Shown one piece after another: positions 24,678 through 36,479 of a stretch of DNA of 64,000 nucleotides. Both the position numbers and the translations under genes were made by a program. Origin of the DNA: Ailanthus altissimus (lineage: Eukaryota > Streptophyta > Magnoliopsida > Sapindales > Simaroubaceae). Position 1 is the stretch's first letter. Each line of letters starts with the position of its first letter. The stretch spans positions 30,660,501 through 30,724,500 of the forward strand of contig OX327690.1 in the NCBI GenBank assembly GCA_946807835.1, read 5' to 3'. The notes below the pieces were generated by a model that had not been told where the DNA came from, did not search any database, and worked only from the letters and a program-made list of their open reading frames with translations.

Positions 24678-25589
24678 AACACCAAGTGAATAGTAATTTT
24701 TGACATATCAAAACATCTTATCCTATTGTATTTCCAAAACAACTCAAAACTATCTTATTGTTATAAATACTGCATTAGTTTTTATGTGGGAAAAGGTTCA
24801 TTTTATTATGAGGCTTTTGCTTAATTTTTAATTTTGTTCTTTGAATTTCAAAAATTTAAAATTGTCCCAATTTATTAGCATAATTTTGTTAGATTTAAGT
24901 GATAATCTCATCTTGGTATATGATGATATTTGTATCTTCATACTTTATTTTATTCGTATCTATATTTAAAATTTGAATACATGGACCCATTTCGTCTGCA
25001 AAATATTTATCTCTTTCTCTTTCTTATGTCTTTCCGTCTCCCTCTAAATAAAATATTTTATTTTAAAACAAAATAAAAAATAAAAACTCCACCAACAACA
25101 CTGCCACCTAAGCCACCAACACCAAATGATTGTTATCAAGAATTTTATAAAATTAAAAACGGAGATAATCCTTTCTATTATATTCACTGACAGAAAATGG
25201 AGTATATAAATATTAAAATATAATTAATAATTAATCAAGAATTTATGGAATCAATGTATATATATAGTTTTATAATCTTAAATTCAGAATAACTTAGATT
25301 TAATAATAACAAAATAAATGATAAAATTGTTGTGTACTAAATTATACAATTAAATTTTATATGACTAAAGATAATAAAAAATAAGAAGAATTTATTTTCT
25401 ATAGAAAATGAAAATGAAAACAATGTTGATTGATTGTATAGATTGTGCTTAATTAAAGTTTAGAATAATTTGACATGGAAATAAATTATTAAATTTTAGT
25501 ATTGTATAGTGAGATGAATTCAAATAGATGTGTACATAAATGTGTAATTAATTAAGAAAAGGTTATGGTTTATGAATTAGCAAAGTTTA
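24678..25589. other. AT-rich spacer
   Basis: No gene, RNA or clear repeat end recognised. The right half probably grades into the LTR fragment that follows. Confidence 0.4.
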
Positions 25590-26220
25590 ATAATACGTTC
25601 AGTATAAAAATATTTACTTTAAAATAAAAATGCTTTCACGATACTATACATTAGTAATTTTTAAACCACCGAATACGTACCCTCCTATTTAGTGTAGTTT
25701 GTTTTGTGCATGAGTTAAATCAGTTTAGTTTGTTCAACTCAAGCGATGTAACATTTTGTCGAGTTAGACCAACTTAGATCTCCTACTCTACTTGTACATG
25801 AATTACTTCACTAAATTAGACCAGTTTTTCTTCAAATACAAATTTAGTGTAATTTTCAATATGTTTATAGTACAAGTTTTCAAAGTTACGTTATATATAA
25901 TTAACTTTAGAACAAATACTATGACAACTTATGATATTTATACATACTTCATGTTTATTTATCAAGTGAATTTTATGTTATTTATAAGGCATAGATTCAT
26001 ACAAAGGTGTAACTATATTAATAAATATGTTATAGATATTAAGAATTTAAGTATATAAAGAGTATATATATATATATATAATATTTCTTTTAGCCACTAA
26101 TTGAGTCATTAGACTCACCATTTTTCTTAAAAAAAAATTCCTTTTTATGTGTTGCAGAATTTAAAAAGTTTTATAGAGCCACGTGATGCTCGTGACATAC
26201 ATTCATCTACATACATTTAT
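25590..26220 (+). repeat. LTR-derived dispersed repeat, copy B
   Basis: It matches the solo LTR at 27083-28487 in inverted orientation and copy A in direct orientation. Shared landmarks are CGTTCAGTATAAAAAT, TTTAGTGTAGTTTGTTTTGTG, GAGTTAGACCAACT, TAGACCAGTTTTT, then GAGTCATTAGACTCACC and TTGCAGAATTT. Ends are not preserved. Confidence 0.65.
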
Positions 26221-26514
26221 GAGACATGTAGCAAGGTCATGTAAAGATATGTATATATATTTTTTATGGTCATTATCATTGTTTAATGAGTTTGAGAAAA
26301 TTAAGTATGTAACTAAGTGTTCAAGTTGCAGATTAACCCTGACACCAAGGTGGGGTTAGGGAGAGTCAAGTTAGTAATTGTTAAATTTTATTTTTTAATA
26401 TTAATGTTCGCTTTTCATTTTAAAATTTAAATTTTTTTATTGAACAATTTCTTTAATATAATATTAAAATAAAGATTATATACTCAAAAGTATAGTTCTC
26501 TTTAATTTATTATT

Positions 26515-26645
26515 TTTTAAATGACTGTTTTCTTTATTTCAATGTTTTGAGATCTATAAGATTTTGATGCCAAATTCATTTTTTAAATGATTGTTTTCTT
26601 TATTTCAATGTTTTGAGATCTATAAGATTTTGATACCAAATTCAT
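26515..26645. repeat. Tandem duplication, 66-bp unit
   Basis: Two adjacent copies of a block running from TTTTTTAAATGAYTGTTTTC through GAGATCTATAAGATTTTGAT to CCAAATTCAT. They are offset by 66 bp and differ at only a few positions. Confidence 0.85.
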
Positions 26646-26949
26646 GTTTTACATAAAAGGATTTATTTCTGCTATCAAATGCTTTAGGATTAAAAAATTC
26701 ATTTAAATGATATTTGAGTTACTTAAAGAGTAAATTTAATATTTTAATGATCTTTCAACAAAAGTTGCTTGTCACTAGAAATATGAGACTTTTGTTATCA
26801 AAATTGCTCAATTATATTATTTCATTATCTAACAAGGATTTAGTACCACTTAAAATAAATAAAAAACTTGGAATCAAAATTTTAAAAGTGTAGCATTTCT
26901 TTTATATAAAACATCCACTCATATTCTAGTTTCTTTGGATAATTATTTC

Positions 26950-27082
26950 GAATGAAGGTTGTTAATAGCCATGATTGTCTGAATTCCAAAAGAAAAAAAA
27001 TCAAATGCCATTGATTATCTCATAACCATACACAATTAACGGTATTAACAATCATGAATAACTATAGAAGGTTATTACATTG
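26950..27082 (+). repeat. Left part of dispersed repeat split by a solo LTR
   Basis: It matches 5735-5890. The continuation of the repeat is found at 28488-28530, on the other side of the solo LTR. Confidence 0.65.
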
Positions 27083-28487
27083 TAATAGGACATGATCCGA
27101 GCTCTTTTTAAGAATTGAGGTAAATTTTATAGTGATATAAGACTAATATACTCTTTATTCACACATTTGATACAAAAAGGCTGTCTGCTTCTACAAAAGT
27201 GTATACATATATTTTAATATACATAAAGATATATAAATATATAGACTGTAATATTTATGCAGTTATACATGTCGTAGGTCAATCTCAAAATGTGATGACT
27301 ATATCATACTGTACAAATTCTTGTGACAACTTAAAAAAAATAAAAAAAACATAAGAGCTTGTGGTTTAGTGAGTGGACATAATATGAAAAATATTATATA
27401 CTTTATATATAATATACACATATAAATCTGTAAAATAAAATAATTATGAAACTGTATACTAAATAGTCAATAAATTTATACTAAAAATATGAGTTATCAT
27501 AAAATCTGTGTTAAAATTAAAATCATAACATAATACTGAAAATCTAAAAATATAAACTATCATAAAATCTATTATCAAGTGAATATATGTAACATAACTT
27601 TAGAAACATGTACTACATATATATTGAAAATCACACCAAACTTGTACCCTGAAAAAACTGGTCTAACCTAGCAGAATAACTTACACACAGGTAAAGCGGG
27701 AGATTTGAGTTGGTCTAACCCGACAGAATATTACATTGCTCGGGCAGAGCAAACTAAACTGGTCTAACGCATGCACAAAGCAACTACACTAAAGGAAAGG
27801 GTATGCATTTGATGGTTCGAAAACTACTACTATATAATATCATGGAAGCATAATTATTTTTATACTGAACGTAATTATAAACTATACTATAATAAATTTT
27901 AAAAATAATTTTGAATTTGCTAATTAACATAAATATTTATTTGTCTAAAATAAATCATGACTAAATTTTATAACTTGTAATTAAATCATAAAATATTGTA
28001 TTAAAAATATATAAAATATATATAATTATTCACTCACAAAAGTGTGTTAATCTTGACCTGGGTCTGAATTCTGAGATCTACCCGCTATCGACACACCTTC
28101 TATATCATAGGGTATAAAAATACATTATTAATACCGCTATGTATTATAAATATTGAAATATAAATATTCTAATATCGTAAAACTATTAACCATTAAATCG
28201 TTGGGTATAAATGTAACTACCCAAATTAATTTTTAAATTTTTTTTTTATTTTTCTCAGCTATTTTTTTCTTCTTTCTTTTCTCTCTCTCTCTCTTTCTTC
28301 CTTCTTTCTTCTCGGCTTCCTTTTCTTCCTTTCTTTTTTTTTTCTCTTTTGCTCGACTTTGCTTCCTCTTAAATGAAACATAACAAAACAAATATATATA
28401 TAAACAACGGCCACCGCTTTTTTTTCCTATTTCTTTTTATTTTTTTTTTGCCACTAAAATTCTTAATAATAGAATACGTGTACTACA
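27083..28487 (-). mobile_element. Solo LTR, 1405 bp, inverted relative to copies A and B
   Basis: The boundaries follow from the uninterrupted repeat copy at 5735-5930. CATTG precedes (27078-27082) and follows (28488-28492) the insert. On the minus strand it begins TGTAGTACACG and ends near CATGTCCTATTA (terminal CA mutated to TA). A long CT-rich tract (28249-28350) lies near its 5' side as read on the minus strand. No coding capacity. Confidence 0.75.
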
Positions 28488-28530
28488 CATTGCATCTATT
28501 ACCAATAAAAAAAATGATTAACTAATAAGA

Positions 28531-29184
28531 AAAAAAAAATTGAGTAAACCATAGCAAAGCAAGGGAAAGCACTAAAAATAAAGATAAGCCAATACAACTA
28601 GTTAGGAGAATATAATGAGCTTTATCCCTCGTGATATATAAGTAGCTAAAACTAAAAGTCAGGGTTATGAAGTGGAAAAAAAAAACCAGAAGGAGAGGAA
28701 AAAAAATGAAGAAAAAAAAATACTCAAATAAAATGATATATAGGAAACCTGGGCATCCCTGAACAAAAAACCTCGAATCATAAAGGGATTCACAATCTTC
28801 TGCTCTTCCACCAGAAAGCTTTGCTTTTTATAAGAATGGTGTTCATTTTCACTTTCAATTACTTGGGTAAAGTGCTTGCATAATAGTTTCAATGATAGAG
28901 ATGAAAGAGCTTGATTGAAAAAGAATTAGAAGATTGGGTGCTTAAGTCGCCCTCTATTGAGGTAAATTTCTTTATTTTTTTAGTATTTTTAATAAGCTTG
29001 CTTTAATATTCTTTATTTTTATGAGTTTACTTTAAGATTTTCAAATCTATGGTGTTTGCTAATGTATTTTAATCAAGATATCTATTTCACTTTCATTAGA
29101 GTGATTGTGAAAATGGAGTAGAAAATACAACATATGTTGTAGAAGAATTAGATAAGCGTAATTGGGAATGAACACAATCAAAGA
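28531..29184. other. Spacer before the FAR1-like remnant
   Basis: Mixed A-rich sequence. A 75-codon minus-strand open frame (28665-28892) ends in a Phe/Ser low-complexity run and has no family resemblance. Nothing supportable is seen. Confidence 0.4.
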
Positions 29185-29675
29185 CTTGTTGAATACTACA
29201 AAGTGTGTGGAAAAAAACAAGGGTTTGAGATTATTAAAAGAACCTCATCCAAAGGAAAAGAGATAGGGAACTGCATTATGTGACTTTTACTTATTGACGC
29301 TATGGCAAGTCAAAATCAAAGTTAAGTAATGCCTTTAGATTGCATCCCTTAACAAAAAAGAATTGCAAGGCTAGACTTGGTGCAACAATACGCCTTGATA
29401 GAAAGTAGCAAGTAAGTTCTGTTGTATTTCATCATAATCATGAACTTAGCACACCAAACAAAGCTCCATTTTTAAAAGCCACAGAATAATGAAGTCATAT
29501 GTGAAGAGAAATTAGAGCTACACAATAGAACTGGAATAAGGCCAAATAAACTTTTTTATTCTTTTGGGGTTGTAGCTAAGGGACATGAGAAATTTTTATT
29601 TTAAGAGAAATATTGTAGAAACTATATAGAAAGGGAAAGGCGCATGCAGCTCTGGGAGGGAGATGTTATACATAG
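29185..29675 (+). pseudogene. FAR1-related (FRS / MULE-derived) DNA-binding domain remnant
   Basis: Across stops and frame changes the translation gives EYYKVCGKKQGFEIIKRTSS, then LHPLTKKNCKARLGATIRLD, VSSVVFHHNHELSTPNKAPF and RKRRMQLWEGDV. This is the order of the N-terminal FAR1 domain (Tyr, Cys and His of the WRKY-GCM1-like zinc fold, including HHNHEL) and the linker after it. The MULE transposase core and SWIM domain are not visible downstream. These proteins are light-signalling transcription factors derived from Mutator-like transposases; this copy is a dead fragment of about 0.5 kb. Confidence 0.8.
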
Positions 29676-29832
29676 AGGTGTACTTACAAATGCATTATAT
29701 GGAGGAATTTACAATCCTCAACTTCAAGATTATAGACTGGGATATATAACAAATAATACGACTCATACTACCCTTACATATAAAAATCATATGCCGGTAA
29801 TTTATCATATTATTTGTTATACCTTCTTATAA

Positions 29833-30869
29833 ATTATGACTATTATTTTGAGATCTAAACTTTGTTTTTTCTTCTTATGTTTAGGGTTATATTTCTCAGA
29901 GGTGAGGATGCTCTTGGTGTCATTTTTAGGCTGGCTTGGAAATGTTTATGGATATTGATCATTTTGTATGGTAGAGGTTGTCACACTTGGTTGTGCACAT
30001 TTTGGAGCAGAACACCACATTTGTTTTTCTAAAAGAAGGCATTAGGAATTAGCAGTAGGCAGGCCTTTTGGCATAGAAAATTAACTGTTATATGTGTTTC
30101 GTTGTAAAATCTGTTTATGAGATTTCATTTCAAGATTGTTTTCCTTAATTATCCAAAAAGTGTAAGCCTTTATATGGGTGGATTGAATCTACTTTAACAG
30201 TAAAGATGCAATGCCATTGAACCTATCAGATTATTGATCTTAATTATCTTTTGTCCTTTATGTTTACTAGAGATTCATGCAAGTCAATAATATTGATCTT
30301 AGCTGCCCAGGCGCTGTCAGAATTTCTTTTAATGGCTTTTTAGTTTGCAATATTACCTTTTCAAAATTCTTGTAATGATAGTTGTAGCTAATAATATATT
30401 ACGAAATTCAAATAAATAAAAACTTATTGTAAAGCATTTTTCAATGCTTTACCAGATGTGGAACTACTTCGTGCAAATAACTAAAATTCTCACAATTGTC
30501 CTCCTAAAGGAAAATTAAGATATTGTAGATTATGCACTATAATAGTTTGGTATTATTTGCAAAAAAATGTCAGACATGAATGACGTGAGTTAGGAAATGA
30601 AAGCATGCATTTGAATTCCAACATTCTTTCCCTTGTGAATTGCCATGCTTCCATAAGATCTTCCTTCCAAAGTTAAACTACTTACATCTCACTAGGAATA
30701 AGAAAAAGTTTGGGAAGATGACTAAAAACAGTAAACATCAATTAGAAAAGGATCCCTCAAAATTAAAACGTGTACTTGGTACACAAGGGAGGACGTTCGA
30801 AAAGGTCCATTACATGATAAAATGCAAATTCCTTTTTCTTCATTGAGGTGAAAAGAGTGGGAACTACAA
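29833..30869. other. Spacer, no gene recognised
   Basis: Moderately AT-rich, less extreme than the flanks. A 68-codon frame at 30640-30846 (+) is rich in Lys and has no recognised family. It may include more of the decayed FAR1-like locus. Confidence 0.35.
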
Positions 30870-30990
30870 AGGGATTTAACCACTGTCTATACAACTTTAC
30901 TCTTTGGAGTGTCATTTTGCCTCCCTTTAGCTTCCATCTTGTAGACTACATCCATTCCCAATAGCACCTTTCCAAACACAACAATCCCAA
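30870..30990 (-). pseudogene. Cyclophilin C-terminal fragment
   Basis: The minus strand reads VFGKVLLGMDVVYKMEAKGR followed by NDTPKSKVV. This is the C-terminal signature of secretory-type cyclophilins (peptidyl-prolyl isomerases), usually VFGKVLSGMDVVYKVEAEG. The rest of the domain is missing and the frame ends in a stop right after KVV, so it is an isolated gene scrap about 70 bp from the Copia insertion at 31060. Confidence 0.8.
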
Positions 30991-31059
30991 TCCGATCCAT
31001 AATTCAAGAATTGTGTGTGCATGCGTAACAAGTCCATTTATTCTGTCAAGAATCATAAA

Positions 31060-31779
31060 TGTGAGAATATTGATTAAAAATTATTAAAATATAATTTGGA
31101 GATTAAGTCAAGTGCATAGGGTGTGCACGGATTGAAGATAAACGCGAAAGGAGGCGAAAAACGAAGAAGGGCGCACCAGGCACCAGCGCCGCGGTGACTA
31201 GACGTGGGCGTCGCAGCGCCCAGACCAGAACCTGAGCGCCACGGCGCCAGGGTACTAGCGCCGCAGCGCTTAGCAGAAGCGCGCCAGCACTGCAGTGATG
31301 AGAGCCCAATGTCGCAGCGCTGGAGACGGGAACAGTATCCCGAAATAAGGAAACTTCCTTATTTCGTCTCCCACTTGCTTCAGGACTCCCTAATACGATT
31401 CTCACACGTATAGGGTAAACCTAGAACGTCCCAAGACCTATATAAACGCTATCAATTGGCTTGTAAACACATCTTGGTAATCTTTGTGATCAACAAGAGA
31501 TCTTTGTGGTTCTTTGTGAGAGAAAATCCCTAGAGTGCAAGAGAGAGTGTTCTTTGTGATCTTTCTTGTAATAGGCATACTTTGTATTTGCCTTGTAATT
31601 CATAATAAGAGAAGAGTGTGATCTTGATCCACCGTGGACGTAGGCAAGTTGCCGAACCACTTAATTCTTTGTGTGTTCTTCTTCTACCCCTTTCTCTTTT
31701 TATTTCTTAATAACTTGTTATGTATTATTATATAACTTGGGTGAATTTTTTTGCTTGTTTGTGTGCTTCCGCTTCAACA
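31060..31779 (+). repeat. 5' LTR of Copia copy 2
   Basis: 720 bp. It includes a block of GC-rich modules (about 31140-31330) built on GCGCCGC(G/A)GCGC-like words, in sharp contrast to the AT-rich surroundings. Confidence 0.93.
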
Positions 31780-31811
31780 AACTAGTATCAGAGCTTTGGT
31801 TCTAAGCAGAC

Positions 31812-34800
31812 ATGGCCACACCTAAGTATGAGGTAGAGAAATGCAACGGTACGAATGACTTCAATCTGTGGAAGATGAAGGTTAAGGCGTTGTTGGTGAG
31901 CCAAAGGCTTGGTTCGGCATTAGAGGAGACTGCAGCTCCATTTAGTGATAAAGAGAAGACGCTAGAGTCATCTAGAGCAGAAGCAGAAAGAAGGGACATT
32001 CAAGAAAGAGCTTATAGTACAATCGTTCTGTCATTGAGCGATGAAGTACTAAGGAAAGTAGCAGGTAGGACGGCGACAATAGGTCTTTGGAATAAGCATG
32101 ACTCTCTTTATATGAGAAAATCGTTGGCCAACAGACTATATATAAAGAAGAAGCTGTATCAGCTGTCCATATTAGAGGGGACGCCAATGAAAGATTATAT
32201 AGATGCCTTCAATAAGATCATCCTTGATCTTGAGTCTATCAACATCAAAATAGAAGATGAAGATAAAGCAACTATCCTGCTGAGTTCACTCCCCAAGAGC
32301 TATGAGAGTTTTGTTGATACGTTACTCTATGGCAGAAAAAGTTTAACTATAAGTGATGTGAAATCATCATTAAACTCAAAGTTATTAGAAAAGCAGACCG
32401 AGGGCAATGCAGAAAGTTTATCTGTAAGAGGAAGGCCCTCATATATAGATAGGAAGAAAAAGGGCTCAAGGTCGAAGTCTATGACTCTTAGGAAGTGCTA
32501 TTGCTGCAAGAAAGAGGGGCACTTCATAAAGGACTGTCCTGAGAAAAGAGCACAAGACAAGAAGAAAGCGGATGCTGCGCTTGCCTATGATGATAGCTAC
32601 AACAGCGCAGAGACACTCGTCGCAACTGATGGTAAGAATTCTAAACAATGGGTTCTTGATTCTAGTTGCACTTTTTACATGTGCCCGCACAAGTCTTGGT
32701 TTACAAATTTTCAGCCTATTAGTGGTGGTAAAGTCTTAATGGGTAATGACATTGCATGTCAGATGATGGAAATTAGTAGTGTTAAACTTAGGCTACATGA
32801 TGGGCGAGTGAGAAAGTTGTCAGATGTTAGGTATGTTCCTGACTTAAAGAGAAACTTGATCTCACTAGGGACTCTAGACTAGAATAGGTGTTCCATCAGG
32901 ATTGACGGAGGAATTTTGAGAGTTTTGAAAGGTTCCATGGTGGTAATGAGAGGAGAGAAGCGCAAAAGGGTTTATGTGCTTAAGGGTGAAATCGTGAGTG
33001 GTTCTACACTATTCTCTGTAGATGATGAGAGTATGCAAACCAAGTTGTGGCATCTTAGACTGACACATCTAGGCAAGAGAAATCTAAATGAGTTATATAG
33101 CCAAAAGGCGTTTGGAGATGATAAGTTCCAGCCCCTAGAGTTTTGTGAGCATTGTATGCTTGGGAAAGCATATAGAGTGAAGTTCAGTATCGGCGAGCAC
33201 AAGACTAAGGGGACACTTGACTACATACACTCGAATCTTTAGGGACCAGCTCAGACAGCTACTCGTGATGGTGCCAGATATTTTCTCACCTTGATTGATG
33301 ACTATTCAAGGAAGCTGTAGGTCTATGTGTTGAAGAGCAAAGATCAAGCCTTTGAAGTATTCAAAACTTGGAAGGTTCTTGTTGAGAATCAGACTGTCAA
33401 AAGGGTAAAGAGGCTAAGAACTGAAACGGCCTTAAATTTTGCAACAGAGAGTTTGATGGGTTTTGTGCCAAGTATGTGATTACAAGGCATAGAACAGTAA
33501 GATCAACACCGCAGCAGAATGAGGTAGCTAAGAGGATGAAAAAGACCCTACTTAAAAGGGTTAGATGCATGCTTACCAATGCAAAGTGGTCCAAGATATT
33601 CTGGGGAGAAGCTGTAGTGACTGCAACTTACTTGATTAATAGAAGTCCCTTCTCAGCAATTGACTTCAAGACGCTAGAAGAGAAATAGTCTAACAATCCT
33701 TCGAAGTATGACCACCTCAGAATATGTGGTTGCCCTGCCTTTGTATATGTTAAGGAGGAAAAGTTGAAACCTAGAGCTATCAAAGGGGTATTTATAGGAT
33801 ATCCTGAAGGAGTGAAAAGATACAAAGTATAGTGTAAAGACTTGACACCACCAAGGAGTATCATAAGCCGTGACATGACGTTCGATAAGATGACGATGCT
33901 GAAAACCTCCCAAAAAGATGAGAAAAAAGAACCTGTGCCCAAGGAAGACTCAGCACCCGAGTCAATAGAAGTTGAAGTAGAGCCTGAACATGGATTTGAT
34001 ATGGCCCCAGATCAACACTTCAACGAGGAGATCCTTGAAGATGAACCAAGAACACCGCGAGTTCCTCATAGTCTACCCAAAGAAAGATTAGAACTCTTCA
34101 GATGGAACTTGAAGAGTACCAACTTATTAGAGACAGGCTAAGGAGAACGTTAACCCACCAGTCAGGTATGCACAAGCAGACTTAGTTGCACATGCTTTTA
34201 ATTCTGCTTACACTCTTGAGTATGATGAGCCTAGGACATATAGTGAGGCTATGAAGAGTGAAAATAAAAGAGAATGGTAGCAGACTATGGAAGAAGAAAT
34301 TAGTTCTCTTAGGAAGAATAATATCTGAAAGTTGGTAGAGAGACCTCAAAAGAAGCTAGTTGGGTGCAAGTGGGTGTATAAGGTGAAACAGGGGATACCG
34401 AGGATTGAGCCTACAAGATTTAAGGTTAGGTTAGTAGCACAAGATTTTACTCAGAGAGATGGAGTCAATTTTCACAAGATATTCTCTCCAGTTGTCAAGC
34501 ACACATCTATTAGGATTTACTTATCCATGTGTGCAAACCTTGATTTACATCTAGAGCAAATGGATGTAAAGACAGCTTTTCTACATGGAGAGCTTGAAGA
34601 AACAATATACATGGCACAACCGCAAGAGTTCGAGGAGCCCGGTAAAGAAGATCATGCTTGTTTGCTAAAGAAGTCATTATACGGGTTAAAGCAATCACCT
34701 AGACAGTGGTATAGGAGATTTGATGATTTTATAATGGCTTGTGGCTTTAGTAGGAGCAAGTATGATGGATGCGTGTACTTCAAGAACATAAGTTGTGGGA

Positions 34801-35740
34801 TAATGTATTTACTTTTATACGTCGATGATATGTTGATCGCATGCAAGAATATGAAAGAAATACAGAAGCTCAATAAGCAGTTAAGTGGCGAGTTTGAAAT
34901 GAAGCGAAGAGAATTTTGGGTATGGACATTGTAAGGGAAAGAAGAGATGTTATCTTCTTGTACCAACAGCGATATATAGTCAAAATTCTGGAGAAGTTTG
35001 GTATGTCCAACGCAAAGGATGTCTCCACTCTTTTGGCCATACATTTCAGGCTTTTAGCAGCACAGTCGCCGACATCTGAAGAAGAGAAACTGCAGATGAG
35101 TAAAGTACCTTATGCAAGCGCTGTGGGGAGCATCATGTATGTAATGGTTTTCACAAGATTAGACATAACACAGGCTGTGAGTGTGGTGAGTAGATACATG
35201 GCGAATTCAGGTAAGGATCACTGGCTTGCAGTAAAGTGGATATATAAGAGGGACGAGGACAACAATGAAATGGTAAGAGGGTACGTAGACTCAGATTATG
35301 CCGGTGATCTAGACAAGAGAAGATCGTTAACGGGCTACGTATTCACAGTGTTTGGGTGTAGTGTGTGTTGGAGATCAGTTCTACAACATGTAGTTGCACT
35401 CTCTACCACAGAGGCAAAGTACATAGCTGTTGGTGAAGCTATCAAGGAAGCCGTGTGGTTAAAAGGCATATGTGCGGAGGTATTGGCTAGTAAAGATGTG
35501 AACACCGGTGTATATTGTGACAGCCAGAATGCCATACACCTAAGCAAGCATCAAGTGTTCCATGAGAGGTCGAAACATATTGATGTGAGACTCCATTACA
35601 TTCGTGAGATTGTCCAAAGTAGTGAAGTTAGTCTAACAAAGATAGCGTCATCTAAAAACCCTGCTGATATGTTGACTAAGCCATTGCCCTCGGTTAAGTT
35701 CATCCTATGCAAGGACTTAACCGGAGTCATTACTTTGTAA
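31812..35740 (+). pseudogene. Copia gag-pol, nearly readable but broken (copy 2)
   Basis: Gag and protease are open for 356 codons (31812-32882). They comprise the copia-type gag (NGTNDFNLWKMKVKALL), a complete zinc knuckle CYCCKKEGHFIKDC and a protease site LDSSCT, where DSGCT is expected. A stop near 32881 is followed by GAG-pre-integrase (WHLRLTHLGKRNL, CEHCMLGK), then integrase. RT (34332-34934) has VGCKWVYKVK, QMDVKTAFLHGELEE and an intact YVDDM. A frameshift near 34910 leads to RNase H (VDSDYAGDLDKRRSLTGY, LSTTEAKYIA, NPADMLTKPL). At least five inactivating changes can be seen. It would encode the replication machinery of a cytoplasmic virus-like particle if intact. Confidence 0.92.
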
Positions 35741-35809
35741 GGGTGACCAAAGATGTGGAAATGAGAGATCGAGTTGCTTTGTAGATGATTTTGAATCAAT
35801 GAGAGGATT

Positions 35810-36474
35810 TATGAGAATATTGATTGAAAATCATCGGAATATGATTTGGAGATCAAGCCAAATACGTAGGGTGCGCACGGATCGAAGACGAACGCGAATA
35901 GAGGCGAAAAATGAAGAAGGGCGCACCAGGTGCCAGCACCGCGGCGACCAGACCAGAACTTGAGTGCCGCGGCAGGACACCAGCGTAGCAGCGCTGGAGA
36001 CAGGAACAGTATCCCGAAATAAAGAAACTTTCTTATTTCATCTCTCACTTGCTTCAGGAGTCCCTAATACGACTCCCACACGTATAGGGTAAACCTAGGA
36101 CGTCTCAATGCCTATATAAAGGCTATCAATTGACTTGTAAATACATCTTGGTAATCTTTGTGGTCAACAAGAGATCTTTATGATTTTTTGTGAGAGAAAA
36201 TCCCTAGAGTGCAAGAGAGAGTGTTCTTTGTGATCTTTTTTGTAATAGGCATACTTTGTGTTTGCCTTGCGATTCATAATAAGAGAAGAGTGTGATCTTG
36301 ATCCGCCGTGGACGTAGGCATACTTTGTGTGTTCTTTGTGATCTTTTTTATAATAGGCATATTTTGTGTGTTTTTCTTCTACCCCTTTCTCTATTTATTT
36401 TTTAATAACTTGTTCTGTATTATTATATTGCTTGGGTAAATTTTTTTACTTATTTGTGTACTTCTGTTTTAACA
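35810..36474 (+). repeat. 3' LTR of Copia copy 2
   Basis: 665 bp. It lacks much of the GC-rich module block of the 5' LTR and has a local duplication of the GGCATACTTTGTG region near 36249-36370. Confidence 0.92.
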
Positions 36475-36479
36475 ATAAA

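Larger units (their letters stand above)
31060..36474 (+). mobile_element. Ty1/Copia LTR retrotransposon, copy 2
   Basis: Full-length element of 5415 bp flanked by the exact 5-bp duplication ATAAA (31055-31059 and 36475-36479). LTR ends are TGTGAG...CAACA. A primer-site-like sequence follows the left LTR (AACTAGTATCAGAGC at 31780-31794). Domain order gag-protease-integrase-RT-RNase H makes it Copia. It is better preserved than copy 1 but carries several stops and frameshifts in pol. Confidence 0.95.

Noticed and set aside
29185..29675. Functional FAR1/FRS gene
   Set aside because: Several stops and frame changes, and no MULE core or SWIM domain follows.
31812..35740. Active autonomous Copia element
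   Set aside because: Multiple stops, a protease-site change and a frameshift in RT make it inactive despite intact LTR ends and target duplication.
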